Origin: Leucocoprinus leucothites
Lineage: Eukaryota; Basidiomycota; Agaricomycetes; Agaricales; Agaricaceae
Reading direction: 5' to 3'
Assembly (NCBI GenBank): GCA_013368445.1
Contig: JAACJO010000013.1
Location: 62,001-126,000, forward strand
Length of the DNA: 64,000 bases
Below, piece after piece: positions 19,343-28,794 of this stretch. How positions within the stretch are numbered: the first letter of the stretch is position 1; every line of letters begins with the position of its first letter. Both the position numbers and the translations under genes were made by a program. The notes under the pieces are model-generated. The model was not told the origin of the DNA. It ran no database searches and saw nothing but the letters and a program-made list of their open reading frames with translations.

Positions 19343-20108
19343 ATGTCGCACTCCAGCAGCTTTGCAGGCGCAAGTAACTTCCAAGTCAACGACTGTCACT
19401 TCCACCATTCATCTGGAAACAGCAATATCTTTTACTACGTCTTTCCGTGTGATCGTCATTGGCCTCGTTATCCTTGGATATGGCCTGCACCTGCGAGCTT
19501 TCTTGTCGATGAGAGTTACTATTGGCATTGGGGTGTACCACCCCATCATTTCGCTCAACCCATATTTTGGAGTTCTCAGATTGAACAGGTTGGTTCTGGA
19601 GTGTTCTTAGTGTTGGCTGCACTAATTATTGCCTGTGTAGGAGTACTTTGCTTTTTGGACGCGTTTTCTCGCTCAACCTTATACATTTCATGGACCAATT
19701 GGTTTATGGCTGCACGAGCTCCGAGTGGTCCCATTATATTCAGTCAACAGCAGCACTTCTCATTTACAGGAGCCAATTCCATTTGAATTCGGCTATTTAA
19801 GCCGGGATACTCAACGGCAGGCGCCGCGTGGAGTACATACTTCGACTCCGTCATCCGACCTTGAGCAAGCACACATTCATTCTCATAATGCTCCACAACT
19901 ATCTCCCTATTACCTCACAGATAACAGTACTCATGCACACCATATCTTGCGAGACGGGCTCAACTACCTCCAAGAAATACCGCTGTGCACGCCTCGAGGT
20001 GGTGATTATGACCTAATTCCTGGTCAGCCACGATACGATGATTCGTATTCCGCACCAGCTGGCGGTAGGGTTGCTTCCGTTTATCCTGAACAGACGATTC
20101 AGGACTAG
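19343..20108 (+). CDS. His/Tyr/Trp/Pro-rich small protein, copy E (intact)
   Basis: Exon 1 19,343-19,588 (82 codons), intron GTTGGT...TGTAG, exon 2 19,641-20,108, giving 237 residues with no break. Exon 1: SFAGASNFQVNDCHFHHSSG at residues 6-25, YPWIWPAP, YYWHWGVPPHHF and SSQIEQ at the junction. Exon 2: a Pro/Gln/His-rich body with QRQAPRGVHTSTP, a run of His near THAHHILRDG, and the C-terminal GDYDLIPGQPRYDD and YSAPAGG. No signal peptide, membrane helix or known catalytic motif. HAP3 copy 3 follows 205 bp downstream on the same strand. Function unknown; conservation of length with copy F despite many substitutions suggests selection at least in the past. Confidence 0.7.
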
Positions 20109-20312
20109 TAGTAAATAGTATACTACCTCCAATTTACCCTGTGGACTAGCCGAATATCTTTGTACGTTGGGCAGGAACTTGATGTACTTTAGTCTTGTAC
20201 TTATTTATAGACATGATCTAATCTTATCTAACGTTGATCAGAACTAGTGAAAAAGCTGACAAAGACGCACTGAGAGGGCGGGCCAAGGATTCGACCAATT
20301 CGATTGGTTGGA

Positions 20313-20933
20313 ATGTCGGAGCTGCAGCCTATCATTCCAGCACGGGACGACAGCAATCCTGGAGCCTTGGCCGTCGCTGCCTCCAATGATCCCATCGAGC
20401 CTCCCCCCATCACCGAGCAGGAGGTCGGCGAATATCGCGAGCAGGACAGGTTTCTTCCTGTACGTACCTCCTTCTCCTCGTCCAAGCTCCAGCCTGCCCG
20501 TTACCCCGGCACTAACACCGACATTTGTTTGTCACGGATCGCCAATGTCTGGCGTATCATGAAGGGCGCCGTTCCGCCGACTGCGAAGATTGCAAAGGAT
20601 GCCGAGGAGCGTGCGCAGGAGTGCGTGTCAGAGTTCATCTCCTTCATAACCTCCGAGGCGGCAGAGAAGTGCCAGCTGGAGAAGCGTAAGACGATTGGAG
20701 GAGAGGATATTCTGTATGCCATGGGCACGCTGGGGTTCGAGAACTATGCAGAGACTTTGAAAATCCATCTAGCCAAGCTCAGACAGGTGCGTGTCTCCTT
20801 TTCAGCGGCTTCGCTTGTGCCCATTGCCTTGTTTGATGGTGATAGTATCAGAACGGAGGCGGAAATCCTGGTGCTGGTGGTTTGGGTAGGGTACAGGACG
20901 ACTCGAGGGAGGACGAGTAATGGTCGTACGTGA
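20313..20933 (+). CDS. HAP3/NF-YB-like subunit, copy 3 (acceptor site lost)
   Basis: Same layout as copies 2 and 4: exon 1 20,313-20,459 and exon 2 20,538-20,786. The 3' splice site of the intron reads CACGG instead of CACAG, so normal splicing should fail. The 78-bp intron is, however, a multiple of three and has no stop, so a read-through frame inserts 26 residues between RFLP and IANV and stays open to 20,933. In the fold, the first helix differs from the other copies ([18 protein letters not shown] against [17 protein letters not shown]). The C-terminal read-through beyond LAKLRQ is not NF-YB-like. A duplicate in decay, or one with a retained insert at the start of the histone fold. Confidence 0.55.
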   Translation: MSELQPIIPARDDSNPGALAVAASNDPIEPPPITEQEVGEYREQDRFLPVRTSFSSSKLQPARYPGTNTDICLSRIANVWRIMKGAVPPTAKIAKDAEERAQECVSEFISFITSEAAEKCQLEKRKTIGGEDILYAMGTLGFENYAETLKIHLAKLRQVRVSFSAASLVPIALFDGDSIRTEAEILVLVVWVGYRTTRGRTSNGRT

Positions 20934-21029
20934 AACCTTCTGGCAGTAATTCTCAAAGATGTGTGAGCGCCGTTGCGAACATTATATGCCGTAGCTCCTC
21001 TCAAGCCATCGCTTTTCGCTCTTCTTTCG

Positions 21030-21605
21030 TTCAGACTGAAGATGGTGCGTTCGCTATGTCTGTATCCAACCTCTGGCCGGAACTGACTTTGAGAGTCACA
21101 TGTCCATAGTTAAAGCCGTCTCCGCATACGCAAGCCCTTCAAAGAAGTGGACCGAAGTCCTACCAAACATCGAAAAGCCCCTTGGTGACGCACCGAATCT
21201 CGAATACTTCGTAAATTCGGATCGATCGTTAGCGCTCACCTACGTCGTGCAAATGAGACAGAGAATGTGGATCGAGGGCTTTCGTGTGTGCGCATTCTGG
21301 GGAGTTGTTAAGAGTGACCGACTTCACAGTTCATATTGCCGTGCGTTATTCCTTCCCTATTACATCTCAACCATGCAATCCTACTAGTACGTCCCTTTTT
21401 TTATATAGTTTGTGTATAATCTGTTTCTGATAGTGGGATTGTTCTGGGTACTCCAGTCCCGTGGTGCTATTTTGGCGGCAGATAGGGCTAGATATAATGG
21501 TGTTCATCAGTGTATTGTGTGGAGGGCATTTGCAGGGTATGGGTGTCGATGCAAATGAGCAGTTCAAAGATGGATTCCATGTACCACCTGAATGTATGGG
21601 ATAGG
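21030..21605 (+). pseudogene. Decayed fungalysin (M36) gene, both ends present
   Basis: The propeptide part reads KWTEVLPNIEKPLGDAPNLE and SDRSLALTYVVQ (21,150-21,255), and after a frameshift AHSGELLRVTDFT (about 21,290-21,330), matching [12 protein letters not shown] of the intact copy. After a short unrelated stretch, 21,485-21,605 reads CIVWRAFAG and, one frame over, GMGVDANEQFKDGFHVPPEC, the C-terminal end of M36 peptidases. The whole catalytic core with the zinc motif is missing. The flank upstream is shared with that of the fragment at 4,020-4,270. Confidence 0.75.
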
Positions 21606-22850
21606 CTGACTTCTGATCAGGCTACATATTTCGGGGTAGTAGAATGGCTTCTTGAGGCAGGATATGGAGGAGGGTGTGTCCGGCAGTGTTGAGACGTAGA
21701 TGGTGGCGGTTGCATATTCCTGTTTCTGCATTTCTCTTTCTGTGCTGCATCCGTGTCGCACGGAGCCCCTCACGGTTACAGTCATTATGATATCCATTCA
21801 TGCCTTGAAGGAGATTTCATGGAGAGTTGCCATGATGAAGCCTAGTTCAAGGATGAACTTTCAAAGGTGCCGGGCGAATATTACGAGATCTGTGTAGTCG
21901 TTCTGTCGAATAAAACTATCCTACTCACGGACTCGAATATAAGTATATTGATGCCGAAAGTTTAAGCTAGTCAGAATATAGAACACGACTCTGGGAAACG
22001 ATGGACATTTTTATCCCCAGCGGGGACCTTGCGAATTGAAAGAGAAGGTTTGGGCGTTGTGAGGCTGGCAGGCTGGCAATGCCTTCGATAGCCGCCTGGA
22101 AGTTGTCTCGTGGATGTGTATACTCTCGGCAGCCGATAAAATATTAGGTGTCCACCCAGAGGCAAAACTCGTACAAGCGAAGGCGAACGTGTTCAAAAAT
22201 ACTTATATGGGCGTTTCGTGGCTCGAGTGATGGTCGGACTAGTTTGCAGTTGCATAGCATTGAGATGGAACAATGTATCACAAGGTCCTGGAGCTTTGCA
22301 ATGAGGTAGCCCGGGCTGTTCAGCACTCTCAGAAAAGGTGAAAATCGACCTCGGATTTAAGGGAAAGGAGGAAGTCTGCTCGTTTGTAGATTGTTCCAAG
22401 AGATGGTAGCACATGCACTTCTGCACGAAGGCGAGGTGCCGAGGCACTCGTCATCCAAAAACAGAACTCGGAGAACACGGCTCACGGCGGCATTGAACTA
22501 CGCCACTCTCCCGGCCTCGTTCCAATGGATGCCAATGAAGGAAGGATAAAACTAGGTGTTGGATCGCAGGGCATACATGGCATGGAAGGCCCTCAAATCA
22601 TTTATTTACACCAGCGGTCATGCTAAAAGAGGGACTTTAAGAAGCATACACGAGGTTATTTTCAGCTGCGAGGGCCGCCACACGTGGAAACATGATCCTT
22701 AAAGTAAGTTCCTATTACACAAGATTAACTTGAAACTGAACGCGGCGAACAGCGCAGCAGAGAACAGCTTACGAAAATGCAAATATAGCACGAGGCAATT
22801 GCAGTCATGCGGCTTCTTCATTCACCGCTGACAGAGCCGAACTCCTCTCC
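21606..22850. other. Stretch without a recognised gene
   Basis: Only short open frames on both strands, none with paralogues or a motif I recognise. Confidence 0.4.
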
Positions 22851-22854
22851 CATC

Positions 22855-22980
22855 TCAATTCACCGTAAAAGCCGTCTAAAGGGAAACTGCTGCCCCAATG
22901 AGCGGGGAGACACAATCAGATCGGTCGTGATCACATCATCGCACCATCAGAGAATTCAACTCGTTTAGGGAATGATCAGC
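22855..22980 (+). repeat. Short dispersed repeat, second copy
   Basis: Second copy of the repeat at 17,690-17,815. Confidence 0.6.
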
Positions 22981-23196
22981 AGGGCCATCAATAAAAATGA
23001 TGGCAGTGAAGGCGTGAAGTCCGGCGAAAAGTGTTAAGGAGGACTCATTTAGTAAGGAGTCAGCAAAGAAAGGTAGAGGAATCGAGATCGGAAAGCTGCG
23101 TTCGAGTAGGTGGAAAGTCTAGGACAATGGTGTATTAATTAATCGGTAGTGATGATCTCTAATTGAGATACGCACTTTAGTTACACTCAGGCAGAG

Positions 23197-24745
23197 GAAA
23201 ATGAACGGCAAATTCGGACTCGGCAATTTGCCTTGCGAAAAAGATGCTGGGCTCGTGTTCCATATCAATCCCCGTAAGGATGAAAGGCACCTCCATTGGG
23301 GTAAATAATCTCTGGACTCGGTGTTGCTATTTTGGAAGGGATGTGTGACGAGTGCGTTATGGTCTGCTCAAGTGACTAGGGCAGCTTGTCCCCACCTCGG
23401 CTCATGCAGTATGACGCGAAGTACTGTATGAGATGAATCAACTATTACTCACCTCTTTACACCCCATCGGGTCGGCTGGTGGGTGTGCAACTCCCACAAA
23501 AAGGTTGATCCAATCCACAAAACCGATCCGGCCCCTTTCTTGCCATTTTGGTTGTTCAGTTGAATTGCCATTGATTGCTATCGCGTGGCCTGACGAGTGA
23601 GGATGAACCAGCCCGAATCATGATTAACTCATAGCTCTCGTCACTCGACCGTACACTCTCCCGAATCCCACCCAACTCCTTTGGAGTGAGCTGAGGTGGT
23701 CACAGATTAGGACACGTGAAGTGGTGCCTGACATCTGGAGTGTTTCCGTGGTCTCAGCACACTATTAGCGCCCGGCATCCAAGATGATACGACGACATCG
23801 ATATGCTTTCCCGGTCATGCGCGGATATTCTAAATATTGTTCAGTAGTATTATGTACATAAGTGGTGCTTGACTAAACACCCTGTTCCAGTGGTTCCACG
23901 GTCCGCCAGGGTCCCAAACTATTCATTCGACAACAAGGTGGTCAGGGCTAGTCCACGCATGTTCGTATTCTTTTTGAGTAAGGGCAAAATGGCCTTCTTA
24001 AACTTCTATTCTTTTTTTTGTTTGTGGAAATTCGTAAACTTCTTGAGTCCGGGCCAAATGGCTTTAAACCACATTTGGCCTTCTTACCGGACATTCGTAA
24101 CTCTCACGAGCAAGAGTGGTCTCAGCCTGCTAATGTGACAGTCAAATAGTATGACAAGAATAAAATCAGGGAATGGTAGACCATTGCAGCTGGCGTATAT
24201 GTTATCATTTCTGCTCATAAATTTAAAACGGGGCATAAGCGCTGAGGAAAGCTGGGACTATTATAAATTTGTGAGTTGGTTGGTTGCTGATGCTACCGCT
24301 TCTACATAAGAATCGTAGCTAGGGTCACTTTCAGGTCAGGACTTTGACCGCTCAATCTCAATATCATCTGTTAACACAGCCCAAAACGGCAAGAAAGGGG
24401 CCGGATCGGTTTTGTGGATTGGATCACCCTTTTTGCGGGAATTGCACACCCACCAGCCAACCCGATGGGGTGTAAAGAGGTGAGTAATAGTTGATTCATC
24501 TCATCATACAGCACTTCGCGTCATACAGCATGAGCCGAGGTAGGGACAAGCTGACTTAGTCCCTTGGGAGATTGAGCAGAGCATAACGCACTCGTCACAC
24601 GTCTATTCCAAACTAGCAACATCGAGTCCAGAGACTGTTTACCCCAATGGAGATACCTTTCATTCTTACGGGGATTGATATAGAACATGAGCCCGGCATC
24701 TTCTTCGCAAGGCAAATTGCCGAGTCCGAATTTGCCGCACTTTTT
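23197..24745. repeat. Inverted repeat, arms of about 350 bp
   Basis: The left arm (about 23,210-23,556) is the reverse complement of the right arm (about 24,379-24,741), with a spacer of about 820 bp. The left arm continues as a full copy of the repeat at 1,120-1,780 to about 23,860. The spacer also holds a copy (23,960-24,310) of the repeat at 1,880-2,310. No transposase frame is visible. A transcript through here could form a long hairpin. Confidence 0.7.
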
Positions 24746-24754
24746 TTCTTACCC

Positions 24755-24960
24755 AGTCACTTGTCATTCCATTCAGGGCTTTGCTCAGGCCTGTCTATCC
24801 GTCGATCACTCGTACATATCATAACTCAAATCCAGCCTGGGCTGTCGGACGTGAACAACTAACCAGATTTTCACCCTTTTTCCCTCAGTCGCCCTCTTCC
24901 CCTTGCCTTTTCTACCCCCAATTGCTTGGGCCGACTTCTCTCCTCTCCCGTGAGCGGGAC
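24755..24960 (+). repeat. Promoter-side block of the duplicon (before copy F)
   Basis: Close copy of 5,100-5,300 and of the inverted block at 770-1,110. Confidence 0.65.
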
Positions 24961-25110
24961 GCAAGAGTTGGGAAAAACTGGTACGGTTGTCTGTTCTGTG
25001 ACTTGGTTGGCTGGACTCTGAAGCTGGAGGTTAGATATCAGTTCCCGTGAGTGTTCCCTTGCTGTGTGCTCGTTTTTTAAGATCACTGATCTTTTAACAC
25101 AGTGAATAGC

Positions 25111-25116
25111 TATAGA
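25111..25116 (+). promoter_or_regulatory. TATA-like box of small-protein copy F
   Basis: TATAGA, 65 bp before the ATG at 25,176, as in copy B. A possible 5'-UTR intron (GTGAGTGTTCC...TTTTAACACAG) ends just upstream, at about 25,102. Confidence 0.5.
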
Positions 25117-25175
25117 GCGTTCAGCCCTCTGCAAGCGTGGGCAACCCACTTCCTCAACGCCCCGAACAAAACGTT

Positions 25176-25939
25176 ATGTTGCACTCTGGCAGCTTTGCCG
25201 GTGCCAGTAATTTCCAAATGAACAACTGCTACTTCCACCAGTCATCTGGAAGCAACACTAACCTCTACTATTTCTTCCGGTGTGAATGCCACTGTCCTCG
25301 TTATCCTTGGACGTGGGCTGTGCCTTCGAACTTTGTTGTCGATGAGATTTATTGGCATTGGGGTATACCACCCCATCATTTTACTCAACCCAGACTTTGG
25401 AGTTCTCAGATTGAACAGGTGCGTTCTGGAAGCTCTTAGTATACATCACACTGATTTTTCCCCTCTAGGAGGGCCTTACTTTTGGTCCACGTAGTCTCGT
25501 TCAGCCTTATACATTTCTTGGACCAACTGGTTCATGGCCGCACGCGCTTCAATCAATCCCATTATATTCAGTCAACAACGGCATACCTCATTTACAGCCA
25601 CCAACTGTACTCGAGCCCGACTATTCAAGCTGGCATACTCAACGGCAGGCGCCGGGTGGAGTATATACTTTGACTCCCCCATTCGACCTTGAGCAAACAC
25701 ACAGTATTCCTCATCCAGCTCCATTATTATCTCTTGACTACGTCAGAAATAACGATAGTCATGCACACTGTGCCTTGCGGGATGGGCACAACTATCTACA
25801 GCAAATACCACTAAGCATGCTTCCGGGGGTCGACTATGGCCGGATTCCTGGCCAGCCGCATTGCGACGATTTGTATTCGGCACCGACTGGTGGTGAGGCT
25901 GCCTACGTTTACCCTAGTCAGACGGTTCATGGCAAATAG
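25176..25939 (+). CDS. His/Tyr/Trp/Pro-rich small protein, copy F (intact)
   Basis: Exon 1 25,176-25,418 (81 codons), exon 2 25,469-25,939, giving 237 residues. N-terminal motif GASNFQMNNCYFHQSSG, then a Cys-containing FRCECHCPRYPWTWA and YWHWGIPPHHF; exon 2 starts EGLTFGPRSLVQP and ends YVYPSQTVHGK. It differs from copy B at scattered positions in the coding region, while everything from about codon 214 through the start of HAP3 copy 4 is almost identical to the equivalent stretch after copy B. Function unknown. Together with copy E it defines the full-length form of the family. Confidence 0.7.
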
Positions 25940-26147
25940 TGAAAACTACAACGTCTTCAACTCGTCTTACGGAACAGTCGAATATTTTTGTAGACTGTTG
26001 AATGTACAGTAGCGACTGACATTGTATTTATAGAAGCTGTTATCTTATCTTATCTAAAATTGATCGGAGCTAGTGAGAAAAAGGAAAAGGGTGACAAAGA
26101 CGCACTGAGAGGGCGGGCCAAGGATTCGACCAATTCGATTGGTTGGA

Positions 26148-26762
26148 ATGTCGGAGCTGCAGCCTATCATTCCAGCACGGGACGACAGCAATCCTGGAGC
26201 CTTGGCCGTCGCTGCCTCCAATGATCCCATCGAGCCTCCCCCCATCACCGAGCAGGAGGTCGGCGAATATCGCGAGCAGGACAGGTTTCTTCCTGTACGT
26301 ACCTCCTTCTCCTCGTCCAAGCTCCAGCCTGCCCGTTACCCCGGCGCTAACACCGACATTTGTTTGTCACAGATCGCCAATGTCTCGCGTATCATGAAGG
26401 GCGCCGTTCCGCCGACTGCGAAGATTGCAAAAGATGCCAAGGAGTGTGTGCAGGAGTGTGTGTCAGAGTTCATCTCCTTCATAACCTCCGAAGCGGCAGA
26501 GAAGTGCCAGCTGGAGAAACGCAAGACGATTGGAGGGGAGGATATACTGTACGCCATGGGCACGCTGGGGTTTGAGAACTATGCAGAGACTTTGAAAATT
26601 CATCTAGCCAAGCTCAGACAGGTGCGTGTCTCCTGTTCAGCGACTTCGCTTTTGCCCATTGCCTTGTTTGATGGTGATAGTATCAGAACGGAGGCGGAAA
26701 TCCAGGTGCGGGTGGTTCGGGTAGGGTACAAGAGGACTCGAGGGAGGATGAGTGACAGCTGA
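26148..26762 (+). CDS. HAP3/NF-YB-like CCAAT-binding subunit, copy 4
   Basis: Best preserved of the four. Exon 1 26,148-26,294 (49 codons, [14 protein letters not shown]...RFLP), a 78-bp intron with GTACGT and TCACAG, exon 2 26,373-26,621 (83 codons) holding the full NF-YB fold: [20 protein letters not shown], then [18 protein letters not shown] and [20 protein letters not shown]. Reading on from exon 2 gives 46 more codons to a stop at 26,762, but these look like intron sequence, so the genuine last exon is probably missing or unrecognised. Expected role: heterodimer with NF-YC and CCAAT-box binding in the nucleus. Because the C-terminus of NF-YB is dispensable in other fungi, a protein ending near LAKLRQ could still dimerise. 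Confidence 0.65.
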   Translation: MSELQPIIPARDDSNPGALAVAASNDPIEPPPITEQEVGEYREQDRFLPVRTSFSSSKLQPARYPGANTDICLSQIANVSRIMKGAVPPTAKIAKDAKECVQECVSEFISFITSEAAEKCQLEKRKTIGGEDILYAMGTLGFENYAETLKIHLAKLRQVRVSCSATSLLPIALFDGDSIRTEAEIQVRVVRVGYKRTRGRMSDS

Positions 26763-28794
26763 ACGCGAAACCTCTGGCAGTGTATTCTCAAAGGTATGTG
26801 ACCTCTCTTTCCTAGTGCCTCTTGTGGACTAAAGTTTTTACTTGCTGTCCGCCTCATAGTGTAACTCTATGTATCCTATCTATCATTATCTGCTACGCTT
26901 TCCTGCTACAGTCATGTTGATCTATCGTCTCTGCTATCGTTTCGATATTTCAGCATACCGCCCAGTGCCTTCCAGCTGAAACGGGCGGATAAACCGCTAG
27001 CCAGTTCGACATTTAACCGTGTGGGAGATTTTCTTATCTTGCAACGTGTACAACGTGCCTGTGGGATTCGAACCTTTGCCACATCTCGCTGGGCTGATAT
27101 TCATCGGACTCCGAAGATATTTCCGTTTTCACGCGGTCACTGGCAGTACTAGTACTCGTGGTCTTTTCTGGTGGTAAATCCTCCCGGTCTATTTCTGACC
27201 TGGACTCTGACGCTCACAGGCGCCTAATTCCAGGCGTTGTGTCGTTCTTAGCTGTGACACTACTAGGGGAGCAAACCACCAGAGCATTCTCTTGACCTTT
27301 CTTGCTTGCTATGAAAATATTTGACATATTCCTCTCGCGTTGGCGTCATAATCCTGGAAACGTGCCAGTATTTGAATAGACCGAAAGGGTTTCGACGCGT
27401 CTTCACCTCACCTTCTCCCCCCCTTAAGCAGACTTTACCTTTCGATAGTGCTGGCATCGTACCAGGTCGGGTTGCCGCCCGAATTTCCGGCTGTAAATGC
27501 TTTCCGTGACGACGACTCCCCCGTTGGCCTGTAGTCTCCTACAACTGCCATACAGACCTTTTCTCGAGCGCGTTAATCATATGCACGATGGTGCGGTTGG
27601 GGATGCATGTGCGAAGTTGAGTTGTATGTCTTCGCATGAACAATTTGTTGTACTGATACAGTGATTGATCAAGTAGACGGCTACTTACCTCAGGTTTGCC
27701 TCTCTCCCAATAAGAGAATTACTGGAGTATTAGCGCCCAATACTCCACTGTTGATTTTTCGGCTGTTATCCCCGCATTCATGATTGTCCGGGTAACGGTG
27801 GTCGCATCATCCGTCGAAACCACGAGGACTCTTATTTCGATTTGATAAAATCGATCCCCGAGTGTGTATTCCCGAAATTCGCATTTCTCTTGATATTTTC
27901 CCTCTTCTCGCCTGCTAAGGTCAACAAACAAGCATATATCAATCTGAGGGCTATCCTTTCCTCTTCTAGAAACGGTGCAGGACTAGTAACAGCGACGGCT
28001 ACAAAAAAACTATTTCTGGTAGTGTCGTTCTCGGCTTCAACTGGCGTTAGTGTTCACACTGTCAACTTCACGACTCTGTACTACAATGTTAGCACTTGGA
28101 ATTTTTCCCTCTTTAACAGACCCGCATGTGGACAGAACTACGTGATGCGATCGATCTTAGGTTTACCGCTCGGGGCAATACAGAATGTCGGTCGTGCTTA
28201 TGGTGTGTCCTGTGAAAATCACAAACTTCCGATGCTTGTGATGTACTCATGGAACGAAAGTTATCGTACTACATACTAGAAAGATGTTGGACTAAATGTT
28301 CGGTTTATTGGATGTCATACAATTGATTCGAATCGAGAAGCGGAAAGCGCGAAACTATGCACTAGTAAGAATTCATGAGTTATCTGGAAAGTACTGAGAG
28401 GGTGGAATTTGGAAGCGAAGGTTACGACGATATCACGACTAGTGAGAAGGTCACAAAAGTTAAATGCGATTGTGACCAAAGGGCTCGATCACTGATAGAT
28501 TGAAACGAGCCTTCCTTGTGCGAGTTGAGCCTGTATTGTTCAGCCGTCGCAAGAAAGCACTTGTTCTGTTGTATATATCGCCATGGGGCTATTAGTGAGG
28601 AATAGCCCTTATCCTGGCATGGAGAATTCGGACCCAAATCAATGTAAGTATGACAGTGGTGATGCGATCACTTGGTGTGATCACAAACAAGCCATAACTT
28701 GAGTAACTACGTAGGAGCCTCCTTCCGTTGTCTTCATAACCGTCCTTCTCACCAGTCGCAACTGCTATAATCGAGCCCGCTTCGTATCGCTATC
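26763..28794. other. Stretch without a confidently recognised gene
   Basis: The longest frame is 27,842-28,279 (+), 145 codons, with a hydrophobic segment FAFLLIFSLF near its start and several Cys, but it has no recognisable domain and no paralogue here. A minus-strand 64-codon frame (27,457-27,263) is also unassigned. A perfect tRNA-like B box occurs at about 27,072-27,082 on the minus strand without a complete cloverleaf. Confidence 0.35.

Noticed and set aside
3421..26762. HAP3 copies as retrocopies
   Set aside because: All four keep the intron after RFLP and flanking non-coding DNA, so they are segmental duplicates.
27030..27120. Possible tRNA or tRNA-derived element on the minus strand (perfect GGTTCGAATCC B box)
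   Set aside because: The T-arm stem has an extra CAAA, no anticodon arm or acceptor pairing can be drawn, and an A-box-like stretch is far too close.
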